A DNA stretch of 64,000 nt from Granulicella arctica (GCF_013410065.1 NZ_JACCCW010000001.1:1047093-1111092), one strand, 5' to 3'; positions 52,154-61,309 are shown, counted from the first letter of the stretch. The notes: generated from the sequence alone by a model not told the origin. Translations and numbers: made by a program.

Positions 52154-52993
52154 ATGGTAGAGAAGACGCATGAAGTAACGGGACGGACCCCCTACCAGCT
52201 CGGGGCGGTCGTGCCGTTCTTCGTGATCCACATGGCATGTCTCGCGGTTTTCTTTATCCCATTTCGTTGGAGCTATGTGGCCTGGGCCGTTGCCCTCTAC
52301 ATCATCCGCATGTTTGGCGTAACAGCCGGATACCACCGCTACTTCAGCCACCGGTCATTCAAACTCGGACGCACCGCTCAGTTCTGCCTCGCGTTTCTCG
52401 CCGAGACCTCCGCCCAGAAGGGTGTCCTCTGGTGGGCAGCGCATCACCGCGTGCATCATCAGGTTTCAGACGAGGTGGAAGACATTCACTCGCCCGAGCA
52501 GGATGGCTTCTGGTGGGCCCACATAGGCTGGGTCCTCAGCAACGAACACGACGAATACGACAGCCGCTTAATCAAAGACTTTTCGAAGTTCCCCGAGCTC
52601 CGTTGGATCAGCAAATACTTCCTGCTGCCCCCGACAGCTCTGAGCCTCGCTCTGCTCGCCATCGGCGGCTGGCCCTTGTTCCTCTGGGGCTTCTGCGTCT
52701 CGACAGTAGTCCTCTTCCACGGAACCTTCCTCATCAACTCCGTGGCGCACGTCTGGGGAACGCGGCGGTTTGATACACCCGACCACAGCCGCAACAACTT
52801 CCTCCTCGCGCTCATTACCCTCGGCGAAGGCTGGCACAACAATCACCACAAATACATGTACGCCTGCCGTCAGGGCCTCCGCTGGTGGGAGATCGATGTG
52901 ACCTACTACCTTCTCCGCGGATTGAAAGCCGTCGGCATTGTCCACGAGATTCGCGGCGTCCGCCTGCCACAGGAGACGCAACAATCACAATGA
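52154..52993 (+). CDS. Membrane fatty acid desaturase, acyl-CoA delta-9 type
   Basis: A 279-residue di-iron membrane enzyme with the three His boxes HRYFSH ('GYHRYFSHRSFKLGRTAQF'), HRVHH ('WWAAHHRVHHQVSDEVED') and HNNHH ('LGEGWHNNHHKYMYACRQG'), and four predicted helices. It introduces a cis double bond into an acyl chain, which would create the substrate for the Cfa-like methyltransferases encoded nearby. ATG 52154 follows GGAGTGAACG. It overlaps the FAD enzyme gene by ATGA. Confidence 0.93.
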   Translation: MVEKTHEVTGRTPYQLGAVVPFFVIHMACLAVFFIPFRWSYVAWAVALYIIRMFGVTAGYHRYFSHRSFKLGRTAQFCLAFLAETSAQKGVLWWAAHHRVHHQVSDEVEDIHSPEQDGFWWAHIGWVLSNEHDEYDSRLIKDFSKFPELRWISKYFLLPPTALSLALLAIGGWPLFLWGFCVSTVVLFHGTFLINSVAHVWGTRRFDTPDHSRNNFLLALITLGEGWHNNHHKYMYACRQGLRWWEIDVTYYLLRGLKAVGIVHEIRGVRLPQETQQSQ

Positions 52994-54240
52994 GCACAAT
53001 CGCAGTGATTGGGTCCGGGATCTCCGGCATGAGCGTCGCATGGCTGCTTTCTCGCGGCGGCCACCAGGTCTGGCTGTACGAGCGCGAAGCCCGGCTCGGC
53101 GGCCACACGCACACCCATGCGGTAGAGACGAGCAAGGGAATCCGGCCAATCGACACAGGCTTCATCGTGCACAACGACCGCACCTATCCCAATCTGGTGC
53201 GCCTCCTTCGCCAGCTCGGCGTCGAACGCCAGAAGAGCAATATGTCCTTCGGCGTCCGTTGCGATCGAACCCGTACGGAGTACAGCAGCCGCGGCCTGCG
53301 CGGCTTCTTCGCAGACAAAAAAAACCTGCTCCGCCCTTCGCACTACAAACTCTTTCGCGAGATGGTACGTTTCAACCGTCGCTCAACAGAGCTGATAGAA
53401 CGCGGCGAACAGTTGGACATGACACTCCGCGAGTACCTGCAACGCGAAAATTTTTCTGCCGCTCTCCGCGATCTGTATCTCTATCCCATGGCCTGTTCCG
53501 TGTGGTCCACATCGATGGACCGCATCGATGAATTTCCCGCCATGACACTCCTGCGCTTCTTCTACAACCACGGATTCCTCACCGTAAACAAACATCCGCA
53601 GTGGTATGTCGTAAAGGGCGGAAGCTCGCGCTACATCAAACCCCTCACCGCTCCCTACAGTGAACGCGTCGTATTAGGCGCAAAGATCAGTAAAGTATCC
53701 GCGTTCGACCAAGGCACAACAGTCCACTTTGCGGATGGCGCAACAACACACTTCGATGAGGTCGTCTTTGCCTGCCACGCTCCGCAGGCGCTGGCCTTGA
53801 TTGACAACCCGACACAGGAAGAATCCAACATACTCGGTGCGATGACCACCACGCCGAACCGCACAGTGCTCCATACCGATTCGCGATTGCTCCCTCGTCG
53901 TAAAGATGCACGAGCCTCCTGGAACTATCACCGCACAACACAAACAACAGCCCCGACTCTCACCTATGACATGAACCGCCTACAGTCGTTGGATACGGCG
54001 GAGAAGTTCTGCGTAACCTTGAACCAGGTGAATGCCGTACGCCGTGAGTCCGTCGTGAAGGACCTCCAATACGCGCATCCTCTCTACACCATGGATGCAG
54101 TGCGCGCGCAGGGCCAGTGGGCCGAAATCAGCGGCAGGCGGCATCTCCACTTCTGCGGAGCGTACTGGTTCTACGGCTTCCACGAAGATGGCTTGAACTC
54201 AGCGATCCGTGTCGCGAAATCGCTCGGAGTGGAGTGGTAG
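52990..54240 (+). CDS. FAD-dependent amine-oxidase-like oxidoreductase
   Basis: A 416-residue flavoprotein. The dinucleotide loop is 'IAVIGSGISGMSVAWLLSRG', then 'REARLGGHTHTHAV' and 'IDTGFIVHNDRTYPNLVRLL'. The C-terminal FAD contact is 'GAYWFYGFHEDGLNSAIRVA'. This subgroup (NAD(P)-binding/amine oxidase, COG2907-like) recurs upstream of DUF1365 and Cfa-like genes in many bacteria and is thought to act on unsaturated or methylated acyl chains; the reaction is not established. It is coupled to the desaturase gene, and DUF1365 starts immediately after its stop. Confidence 0.88.
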   Translation: MSTIAVIGSGISGMSVAWLLSRGGHQVWLYEREARLGGHTHTHAVETSKGIRPIDTGFIVHNDRTYPNLVRLLRQLGVERQKSNMSFGVRCDRTRTEYSSRGLRGFFADKKNLLRPSHYKLFREMVRFNRRSTELIERGEQLDMTLREYLQRENFSAALRDLYLYPMACSVWSTSMDRIDEFPAMTLLRFFYNHGFLTVNKHPQWYVVKGGSSRYIKPLTAPYSERVVLGAKISKVSAFDQGTTVHFADGATTHFDEVVFACHAPQALALIDNPTQEESNILGAMTTTPNRTVLHTDSRLLPRRKDARASWNYHRTTQTTAPTLTYDMNRLQSLDTAEKFCVTLNQVNAVRRESVVKDLQYAHPLYTMDAVRAQGQWAEISGRRHLHFCGAYWFYGFHEDGLNSAIRVAKSLGVEW

Positions 54241-55044
54241 ATGATCGTCGACTCCGGCATCTACGTAGGCACATTGCGACACCGGCGCTGGCTGCCGAAG
54301 AAGCACGAGTTTACCTATCCCATCTTCCTGTCGCTGCTCGATATCGATCGCCTGCCAGAGCTCATGCAGGTCTCGCGACTCACCTCATACAACAAGCCCA
54401 ACATCCTGAGCTACCGAGAGCACGACCACTTCGGCGATGTACAACAACCCCTGCGCGATCGCCTGCACCTCGATGCGGTCAGACATCGCGTCGGTGCTCC
54501 CAATGGCCCTGTGCGCCTGCTGACGCATCTGCGGTACTGCGGATACAACTTCAATCCCGTGTCGTTCTTCTACTGCTATGGAGAGGACGGCGGCCTCCAT
54601 CGCATGGTAGCCGAGGTGAACAACACCTTCGGCGAAACCCATAACTACTGGCTCGGTTCAGCACAGGAGATCCATACAGCCGCAAGCAAGCGATACCGCT
54701 TCGCAAAGGCGTTTCATGTATCTCCGTTCATGCCCGCAGACCACACCTACGATTGGACCTTCACCGAGCCCGGCGACACCTTGACCGTAAACTGCATGAA
54801 CCTCGAGCACGGCGCGCTCGCCTTCGATTCAACGCTTCGATTGGAGCGCCGCGAGTGGAACCCGCGTGAGATTCGTCGCGCCATCCTGACCTATCCGTTC
54901 ATGACTGCAAAGGTCATCGCGGCCATCCACTGGCAGGCCATGCGACTGCTCATCAAACGAGTTCCGGTAGTGGCTCATCCCGGCACAACAAACTTTGCGC
55001 GAAGAAATTCGCAGGATCTGGGGGCATCATGGAAGACACACTAA
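54241..55044 (+). CDS. DUF1365 protein
   Basis: A 267-residue soluble protein. The ATG is directly adjacent to the preceding TAG. 'SGIYVGTLRHRRWLPKKHEF' with TYPIFL, 'LLTHLRYCGYNFNPVSFFYC' and 'KAFHVSPFMPADHTYDWTF' are the family's conserved blocks. DUF1365 genes are almost always next to FAD oxidase and Cfa-like genes, as here, and have been linked to oxidative or singlet-oxygen stress loci in Alphaproteobacteria. Its own reaction is unknown. It overlaps the next gene by 16 bp. Confidence 0.9.
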   Translation: MIVDSGIYVGTLRHRRWLPKKHEFTYPIFLSLLDIDRLPELMQVSRLTSYNKPNILSYREHDHFGDVQQPLRDRLHLDAVRHRVGAPNGPVRLLTHLRYCGYNFNPVSFFYCYGEDGGLHRMVAEVNNTFGETHNYWLGSAQEIHTAASKRYRFAKAFHVSPFMPADHTYDWTFTEPGDTLTVNCMNLEHGALAFDSTLRLERREWNPREIRRAILTYPFMTAKVIAAIHWQAMRLLIKRVPVVAHPGTTNFARRNSQDLGASWKTH

Positions 55045-56270
55045 CGCAGGTAGAAACGAACCAATCCATCGCGCAGCGAATGTTCTACCGCGCCATGCAG
55101 AGCATCAGCGACTGTTGCCTGGAGATACGCCACGGCGGAGAGTCCCGTATCTTTGGCGATCCCGCTCATCCCTTACGCGCAGAGATGCACATACACGCAT
55201 CACGCTTCTTCTCCCGCGCACTCTTCGGCGGAGAGATCGCCATCGGCGAAGCTTTCATGGACGGCGACTGGAGCTCCCCCGATCTCGTCGCGCTCGTCCG
55301 TGCCGGCGTCCGCAACATGCGCCAGGTAGATACCGCCAACCCCCTCCTGACAGTAGCAACGCGCACCATGAACTGGCTCCGGCATCGGAACAACAACAAC
55401 ACCGAGACCGGCAGCAAAAAAAATATCGCCTATCACTACGACCTCGGCAACGACTTCTACCGATTGTTTCTCGATGAGTCGATGGCCTACTCCTGCGCCT
55501 ATCACGCAACAGCCGAGACTTCCCTCGAAGACGCGCAAAGAGCGAAGTTCGACCTCATCTGTCGCAAGCTCGATCTAAAGCCGAGCGATCACCTGTTGGA
55601 GATCGGTACCGGATGGGGCGGCTTCGCGGCCTATGCCGCAACACACTACGGATGCCGCATCACAACGACAACAATCAGCGCGCAACAACACGCAGTTGCG
55701 GAGCAGCGCTTCACAGAGCTGGCAAAGAGCAACTCAAAGATCACACTGCTCTTCGAGGACTATCGCAAACTCACAGGAGCCTTCGACAAGATCGTCAGCA
55801 TTGAGATGTTCGAGGCCGTAGGCTTCAAACACTATGACGAATTCTTTGCTGCATGCAACCGCCTCCTGAAGCCCCAAGGCATGATGCTGCTGCAAACAAT
55901 CACGATGAATGAGCGCAGCTTCAAGGGATACCTCCGGCAAAGCGACTGGATCAAGAAGTACATCTTTCCCGGTGCAGAGCTGGCCTCAGTCGCAGGCATT
56001 CTGCAATCGACAGCACGCGTAGGAACCTTGCAGATGGCGCACCTCGAAGAGATAGGCGAGCACTACGCCGTCACACTCCGCTGCTGGCGACAGCGTTTCC
56101 TCGCAAAGCTCGCAGACGCACGCGCAATGGGATTTGAAGAGCGCTTTCTTCGCATGTGGGAGTACTACCTCGCCTACTGCGAAGGAGGATTTCTCGAACA
56201 CTACATCGGCGATGTGCAGATCCTTATGATCAAGCCAGCCGCATCCCTCACCCACCTGGTGCAACTGTAG
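55029..56270 (+). CDS. Cyclopropane-fatty-acid-synthase-like SAM methyltransferase (paralogue 2)
   Basis: A 413-residue protein. An N-terminal sterol-carrier-like region (30-110, 'EAFMDGDWSSPDLVALVRAG') precedes the methyltransferase core: 'AYHYDLGNDFYRLFLDESMA' with YSCAY, the SAM loop 'LLEIGTGWGGFAAYAATHYG' near residue 191, and 'FDKIVSIEMFEAVGFKHYDE'. This layout is typical of full-length Cfa. It ends the plus-strand operon of desaturase, FAD enzyme, DUF1365 and Cfa. Together with paralogue 1 it gives the locus two acyl-chain methylases. Confidence 0.92.
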   Translation: MEDTLTQVETNQSIAQRMFYRAMQSISDCCLEIRHGGESRIFGDPAHPLRAEMHIHASRFFSRALFGGEIAIGEAFMDGDWSSPDLVALVRAGVRNMRQVDTANPLLTVATRTMNWLRHRNNNNTETGSKKNIAYHYDLGNDFYRLFLDESMAYSCAYHATAETSLEDAQRAKFDLICRKLDLKPSDHLLEIGTGWGGFAAYAATHYGCRITTTTISAQQHAVAEQRFTELAKSNSKITLLFEDYRKLTGAFDKIVSIEMFEAVGFKHYDEFFAACNRLLKPQGMMLLQTITMNERSFKGYLRQSDWIKKYIFPGAELASVAGILQSTARVGTLQMAHLEEIGEHYAVTLRCWRQRFLAKLADARAMGFEERFLRMWEYYLAYCEGGFLEHYIGDVQILMIKPAASLTHLVQL

Positions 56271-56305
56271 ACATAACGGCAATGCCGCATACAGATACAG
56301 CCGCC

Positions 56306-56779
56306 CTAGTCGATCGGAACCTCTAAACCTGATTTGACGTGCTTCAACACAACCAGCGTTTTGAAGCGCTTCACATTGTTGTTCTTGAAAAACATCTGTC
56401 GGGTCAATTCGTTATATTGCTCCATGTCGCGCACCGCAAGCATCAGAACGAAGTCCCATTCGCCCGTCACCCAATAACATTGCTGCACCTGCGGACAAGC
56501 CTCGAAGACTTTTTTCATCGCATCCAGCAGATCGATCCTCTCTCGTTCAACCTCCACCTGAGCCACAATGTTCAGAGCGTAGCCAAGCGCCTCCGGTGCA
56601 ATCACCGCCACATACTTCTTGATGATTCCCTCATCGGCCAGACGCTTCAGACGTCTGTTAACAGCAGCGGCAGACAGGTTCACCTTTGCGCCTAACTCGC
56701 CTTGCGAGAGCTGAGCGTTCTTCTGCACTTCGGACAGAAGCTTGAGGTCGAAGACGTCGAGGTCTCTCTTGGCAGTCAA
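56306..56779 (-). CDS. Lrp/AsnC-family regulator
   Basis: A 157-residue regulator. TTG 56779 is preferred (GGAG 5 nt upstream, and the protein then begins MTAKRDLDVFDLKLL); a longer frame extends to 56863. The HTH is 'LSQGELGAKVNLSAAAVNRR' with LKRLADEGIIKKYVA. The C-terminal RAM domain contains 'QCYWVTGEWDFVLMLAVRDM'. It is divergent from the deformylase/PLP fusion gene, the usual arrangement for an Lrp-type regulator and the amino-acid gene it controls. Confidence 0.88.
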   Translation of the reverse strand: MTAKRDLDVFDLKLLSEVQKNAQLSQGELGAKVNLSAAAVNRRLKRLADEGIIKKYVAVIAPEALGYALNIVAQVEVERERIDLLDAMKKVFEACPQVQQCYWVTGEWDFVLMLAVRDMEQYNELTRQMFFKNNNVKRFKTLVVLKHVKSGLEVPID

Positions 56780-57003
56780 CGCAACTCCATAAAACCATCT
56801 TGATTTGAAATATTCTTGCACAAACACCGCTGAAATCGAGCACCTCTTGCGACCGCCGCGCACTATGATTTACCTCAAAGGAAGCGGATGCAATCACCCC
56901 CAATCGATCATCGCGCCCTTACAGCTCCTGATGTGTTGCCGTCGATCGAAGACATGCGCCCATCGACGATCCGAAAGCCTTCACCTCATGAAAGGGAAAT
57001 CAC

Positions 57004-58530
57004 GTGGCGCAGACAAACGCAGGCTATTCGACCCATGCCTCTCCTCTTCCAATTCTCAGCGTTGGAGACAGCCGCCTTGAAATGGTAGCCGGCGAAGTTC
57101 ATTTGCCTGATCCCTGCCTCGACGCCGAGATCGACAGCCTGCACGCAACGCTGGAGCAGTTCCGTCAACGCTTCGGCTACGGAAGGGCTATCGCAGCTCC
57201 TCAGACCGGCATCATGAAGCGCGTCATTGCCATGAACCTCGGTGCTGGACGCATCACGTTAATCAATCCAGAGATCACGTGGCGCAGCAACGATTGCATC
57301 GAGCTTTGGGATGACTGCCTCAGTGTGCCCGACAAGGTCGTTCGAGTCAGACGGCATCGCAGCATCTCCATCACCTATCGAGACGAGCAACGTAGGAAGC
57401 GCACCTGGAGCCATATAGCGCCGGATCTCTCCGAGCTCTTGCAGCACGAAGTCGATCATCTCAACGGCATCCTCATGCTCACCCGTGCCGTCGCAGAAGA
57501 TGCAATCCGCCCCATCGCGCAGCGGCAGCAACTCGTTGCCGCAAGCCGCCCTGCACATCGCCTGTCCCTGGCGCAGATCGCAACAGCCGCTCGCACAATC
57601 GATCCCGTCTTTCGCAATACGCCCCAGTACGAGTGCGACGCTCTCAACCAGGCACTCAACTGCCGCATCACGCTCAAGGTGGAGACACTCAACCCCATCC
57701 GCAGCTTCAAAGGCCGAGGCGCAGATTTTTTCTTCCAGGAACTCGATGCGCGCAACGAGACGCGCCCGATCGTCTGTGCAAGCGCCGGCAACTTCGGACA
57801 GGCACTCGCTTATTTCGGAAGAAAGCGAGAGCGAAAGATCATCGTATTCGCATCGTCTCTCGCAAACCCAGCCAAGCTCGACAGCATGAGCACCCTTGGC
57901 GCCGATCTAAGAATTGTGGGCGACGACTATGACGCCGCCAAGGCAGCGGCAAAAGAGTTCGCCGCTACACAAAACGCCTGCATGGTCGAAGACGGACAAG
58001 AGCCGGAGATCTCGGAAGGCGCAGGCACCATCGCCGTCGAACTATTGGCCGCAAATCCGGCCTTCGATCACATCCTCCTGCCTCTTGGAAACGGCGCTCT
58101 CCTCAACGGCTGCGCTCGCTGGTTCAAGGCTGCAAGTCCGACGACCATGGTCTCCGGGGTCGTCGCGGCAGGCGCGGATTGCATGCGCCAGTCGTTCCAA
58201 CGAAAGAGCGTCGTGCAAACCGAATCCGTGCACACCATCGCCGATGGAATCGCAGTGCGTGTCCCCGTACCCCTCGCAGTGTCCGATATGTACGGTATCG
58301 TCGATGACATCCGTGTCGTCGACGACGCCCGGATCAAAGAAGCGATGCGTCTGCTATACCGCACAGCCGCATTGTTCGTCGAGCCCGCAGCCGCAGCAGG
58401 GCTCGCCGCCATACTGGCACAACCAGAACCCTTTGCAGGAAAGAGCATCGCACTCGTACTAACCGGCGCTCATCTCACAAAAACCCAACTGCAAGAGTGG
58501 ATACTCAATGAGCCATCCATAAGAGATTAA
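57004..58530 (+). CDS. Peptide deformylase fused to a PLP-dependent threonine-dehydratase-like enzyme
   Basis: A 508-residue two-domain protein starting at GTG 57004. Residues about 15-185 form a peptide deformylase: motif 1 'GRAIAAPQTG' (Gln67), motif 2 'DDCLSVP' (Cys105, with Asp where EGCLS has Gly) and motif 3 QHEVDH (His148, Glu149, His152). Metal ligands and the catalytic Glu are all kept. Residues about 190-505 form a fold-type-II PLP enzyme: the Schiff-base Lys236 in 'PIRSFKGRGA', 'VCASAGNFGQALAYFGRKR', and the phosphate-binding Gly-rich loop 'LLPLGNGALLNG'. The frame is continuous, with no stop or frameshift at the joint. The PLP half most resembles serine/threonine ammonia-lyases. 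A deformylation step coupled to amino-acid breakdown is possible but inferred. Confidence 0.85.
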   Translation: MAQTNAGYSTHASPLPILSVGDSRLEMVAGEVHLPDPCLDAEIDSLHATLEQFRQRFGYGRAIAAPQTGIMKRVIAMNLGAGRITLINPEITWRSNDCIELWDDCLSVPDKVVRVRRHRSISITYRDEQRRKRTWSHIAPDLSELLQHEVDHLNGILMLTRAVAEDAIRPIAQRQQLVAASRPAHRLSLAQIATAARTIDPVFRNTPQYECDALNQALNCRITLKVETLNPIRSFKGRGADFFFQELDARNETRPIVCASAGNFGQALAYFGRKRERKIIVFASSLANPAKLDSMSTLGADLRIVGDDYDAAKAAAKEFAATQNACMVEDGQEPEISEGAGTIAVELLAANPAFDHILLPLGNGALLNGCARWFKAASPTTMVSGVVAAGADCMRQSFQRKSVVQTESVHTIADGIAVRVPVPLAVSDMYGIVDDIRVVDDARIKEAMRLLYRTAALFVEPAAAAGLAAILAQPEPFAGKSIALVLTGAHLTKTQLQEWILNEPSIRD

Positions 58531-58609
58531 TTCGTCAAAACGGATCGACTCCGCTCAACACCTGAACCGAAGCGCTTCAGCAGATCGCACCGTTCCACCA
58601 AAACAGAAA

Positions 58610-58653
58610 ATTCCGCGCAAAGTATGGTCACTTGGCCATACTTTGCGCGGAAT
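58610..58653 (-). terminator. Perfect 18-bp hairpin terminator of dnaN
   Basis: Arms 58610-58627 and 58636-58653 are exact complements (ATTCCGCGCAAAGTATGG) around an 8-nt loop. On the minus strand the stem is followed by TTTTCTGTTTTGG. It lies 25 bp after the dnaN stop. Confidence 0.9.
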
Positions 58654-58678
58654 GAGAATCAACCTCGATGGCAGATCG

Positions 58679-59830
58679 TCAGATGCGCATCGGCATCAAA
58701 ATATACCGATACTTCACATCCTCATTCCCATCCTCCGGCCGCATCTGCCCCGCGCTCTGCGCGTCCTTGAACTCCAGCCGCACCTCGCCCTGGTTCCCAA
58801 TCGCCTTCAAAAAGTCGATCAGGTACTGCGAGTTGAACCCCACCACCAGCGGATCGTACTGGTACGGCGTCTCAATCGAATCCTCCGACTCACCCGCATC
58901 CGTCGACGACGACGACAGCTTCAGCTCATTCGACTCCAGCCGAATCTTGATCGCTCCCGACCGCTCATCCGCGAACTGCGCCACCCGCTGGATCGACCCC
59001 ATCAGATCCTCGCTCCGCACAATCACAAACTTGTTGTTATCCCGAGGCAGCACCGCCTCGTAGTTCGGAAACTGCCCCGTCAGCTTGCGGCTCGTCAGCA
59101 CCCGTCCGCCCACCTTGAAGAACAGCGTCGAGTCGTCATCCGCAAAGTCCATCGTCTCCGCATCCGTATTGCTCAGCAGGGAACTCAGCTCGCTCAGCGC
59201 CTTCCGCGGGATCAGCGTCTTCTTCTCGCCCGACACTCCTTCCAGCGTCTCCCCCAGCTTCTCGATATGTGCCAGCCGATGCCCATCCGTCGCCACCATC
59301 GCCATGCTCTCGGCCTTCAGCACCAGCAGCGCGCCATTTAGCGTGTATCGGCTCTCCTCATTCGAGATCGCGAAGATCGTCTTCGACACCATGTTCTTCA
59401 ACGACACCACCGACACCTTCACCGCGCCCGTCGTCGGAAACTCCGCCACCTGCGGAAAGTTCGCCCGCGCCATCCCCACCATCTTCGTATTCGACCGCCC
59501 CGCCCGGATCTGCACCCAGTGGTTGTCCATCAGCTTGATCGAAATATCGCCCTCAGGCAGCAGCTTGATGTAGTCGTACAGCTTCCGCGCCGGAATCGTA
59601 CACGCGCCCGCCTTCTTCACCTTCGCCGAGCAGCTCGTCTTCAGGCTCTGGTCCAGATCCGTCGCCGTAATCGTCAACGTGTCGTCCGCCGCCTCGAACA
59701 GAAAGTTCGACAGGATCGGAATCGTCGTCTTCCGCTCGACCACGCTCTGCGCCGCCGTCAGCTCGCGCAGCAGCTCCGCACGCGATACGGTGATCTCCAA
59801 ATTGCCAGTCGGCGCTGCCGTTGTGCTCAT
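58679..59830 (-). CDS. dnaN: DNA polymerase III beta subunit (sliding clamp)
   Basis: A 383-residue clamp (392 if GTG 59857 is used; GAGGAA favours ATG 59830). Three clamp domains: 'ISRAELLRELTAAQSVVERK'-like opening (here EITVSRAELLRELTAAQ), 'TTIPILSNFLFEAADDTLTI', 'VATDGHRLAHIEKLGE' and the C-terminal 'EDVKYRYILMPMRI'. It confers processivity on Pol III and docks repair factors. dnaA, recF and gyrB are not beside it, so the classical dnaA-dnaN-recF order is broken here. It ends in a very strong hairpin. Confidence 0.96.
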   Translation of the reverse strand: MSTTAAPTGNLEITVSRAELLRELTAAQSVVERKTTIPILSNFLFEAADDTLTITATDLDQSLKTSCSAKVKKAGACTIPARKLYDYIKLLPEGDISIKLMDNHWVQIRAGRSNTKMVGMARANFPQVAEFPTTGAVKVSVVSLKNMVSKTIFAISNEESRYTLNGALLVLKAESMAMVATDGHRLAHIEKLGETLEGVSGEKKTLIPRKALSELSSLLSNTDAETMDFADDDSTLFFKVGGRVLTSRKLTGQFPNYEAVLPRDNNKFVIVRSEDLMGSIQRVAQFADERSGAIKIRLESNELKLSSSSTDAGESEDSIETPYQYDPLVVGFNSQYLIDFLKAIGNQGEVRLEFKDAQSAGQMRPEDGNEDVKYRYILMPMRI

Positions 59831-59857
59831 GTCGGATTCCTCGATAGCAGTCGTCAC

Positions 59858-60613
59858 GGTAGGTCTCTCCAGAATCTTTCTCGGTCAAGCTGGGTATGTC
59901 AAAGGGGCCGCTGGCAAAACTTTACACCGAATCACCGCAGAATGACACATCTCCGCCCCTGGACCGATTCTAGCTACCACCCCACCCGCACGCACCACCA
60001 ATCTTTGTGCAAAACCAATCCCCTATGTGCACTCTTTGTTCCTGCTCAAAAAGTCGTTCCCATCCCAAAACCGTCATCCTGAGCACAGCGAAGGACCCCT
60101 GTATTTGTTTTTGTTTGTTCTTCTTCACTCACCACTCAAACTGTCATCCTGAGCGAAGTGCGAAGCACGCAGTCGAAGGACCTGCGGTTGTTTTTGTTGT
60201 TGCTTGTTCTTAGACCTCCTACCCCACCCAAAACCTCTCCAACCAAAGCCATCGAACTGCCTCTAAGAAACAAGATAAAAACAGTAAAAGTACTAGTAGC
60301 AGTAACCGTTGTGCATGGAAAAGTGGATATCCCCGCAAACCCCCATCCCATCAATCACATACCCCACGTCCCCGATTTAGAAATCCCGCCCCACAAAAAC
60401 GAACACCAAGTAAACCTCACCCCTAACCCCGAGATACGTCCGCCAATATCCCACTTCTCCACATCCATATCCACCATCCCCTGAGAGAACCCACCCCCAT
60501 CCGTTCAAAATCCCTCCAATCAACCTCGAATCAGTACCTTACCCGCACCCGATTTTCCACCATTCAATCCGGCATCGGAGGATAATGAGACCGAAATAGA
60601 AATCGAGCCCACC
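59858..60613. other. Gene-free region with two A repeats
   Basis: A repeats lie at 60072-60122 (short; 'gcacagcgaaggacccctgt' resembles the truncated mutS2 copy) and 60141-60211 (centre GTGC-gaa-GCAC). From 60240 to 60600 the DNA is relatively A-rich with no reading frame, repeat or hairpin I can support. No DnaA-box cluster was found, so this is not an evident origin despite the neighbouring dnaN. Confidence 0.6.
60072..60211 (+). repeat. Two family A repeats upstream of dnaN
   Basis: A short copy (60072-60122) and a full copy (60141-60211) in the same orientation as all others. Confidence 0.88.
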
Positions 60614-61252
60614 ATGCGCATCGCCATCTTCGGAGCCAGCGGAACCACCGGCCAGCTCCTCACCGAGCGCTGCCTCGCCGCCGGTTATGGCGTCACCGCC
60701 CTCCTCCGCACCCCCGAAACCTTCCCCCTGAAGGCCAGCGTCCGCACCCTGCAAGGCAGCATCTTCGACCCCACCGCCATCGCCGACACCCTCGAAGGCT
60801 CCGACGCCGTCCTCTCCGCCCTCGGAGCCCGCTCCCTCCGCAAAGAGGACATCCTCGAGCGCGCCATCCCCCTCATCACCGCCGCCATGCAAGGCCAAGG
60901 CCCCCAACGCATCATCGCTCTCGGCAGCGCCGGAGCCCTCCCCACCTCACTCGACAAGCAACCCGCCTGGCGCCGCTGGATCGTCCAGCACCTCGTCTAC
61001 ACCACCGTCCTCAAATACCCCATAGCCTCCCAGATCGCCCAGTACGCCACCCTCAGCGCCAGCCCCCTCGACTGGACCATGCCCATGCCACCGATGCTCA
61101 CCAACACCCCCGCCCGCGGCACCTACCGCATCGACCCCGAAGCCCTCCCCCGCAACGGCTCCCGCATCAGCCGAGCCGACGTAGCCGACTTCATGATCGC
61201 CCAGCTCACCACCTCCCAATGGAGCCGCCGCGGCGTCTACCTCTCCTGGTAA
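60614..61252 (+). CDS. NAD(P)-binding NmrA/SDR-like protein
   Basis: A 212-residue atypical SDR. The cofactor loop is 'MRIAIFGASGTTGQLLTERC' (GASGxxG), then 'LQGSIFDPTAIADTLEGSDA' and 'ALGSAGALPTSLDKQPAWRR'. There is no YxxxK triad, so it may be a redox sensor or a BVR-B/flavin-reductase-like enzyme rather than a classical dehydrogenase. 'GSRISRADVADFMIAQL' near the C-terminus is common in this group. It stands 57 bp upstream of the DUF4142 gene on the same strand. Confidence 0.85.
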   Translation: MRIAIFGASGTTGQLLTERCLAAGYGVTALLRTPETFPLKASVRTLQGSIFDPTAIADTLEGSDAVLSALGARSLRKEDILERAIPLITAAMQGQGPQRIIALGSAGALPTSLDKQPAWRRWIVQHLVYTTVLKYPIASQIAQYATLSASPLDWTMPMPPMLTNTPARGTYRIDPEALPRNGSRISRADVADFMIAQLTTSQWSRRGVYLSW

Positions 61253-61309
61253 ATCCCCGCAGCAACCCATCAGCCACCGATTCCGCATCCTAAGGAGCAG
61301 AGGAAACCC

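Noticed and set aside
59858..60613. Replication origin next to dnaN
   Set aside because: No cluster of DnaA boxes (only a single weak gtggata at about 60322), no dnaA, and the region is mostly repeat A and featureless DNA.
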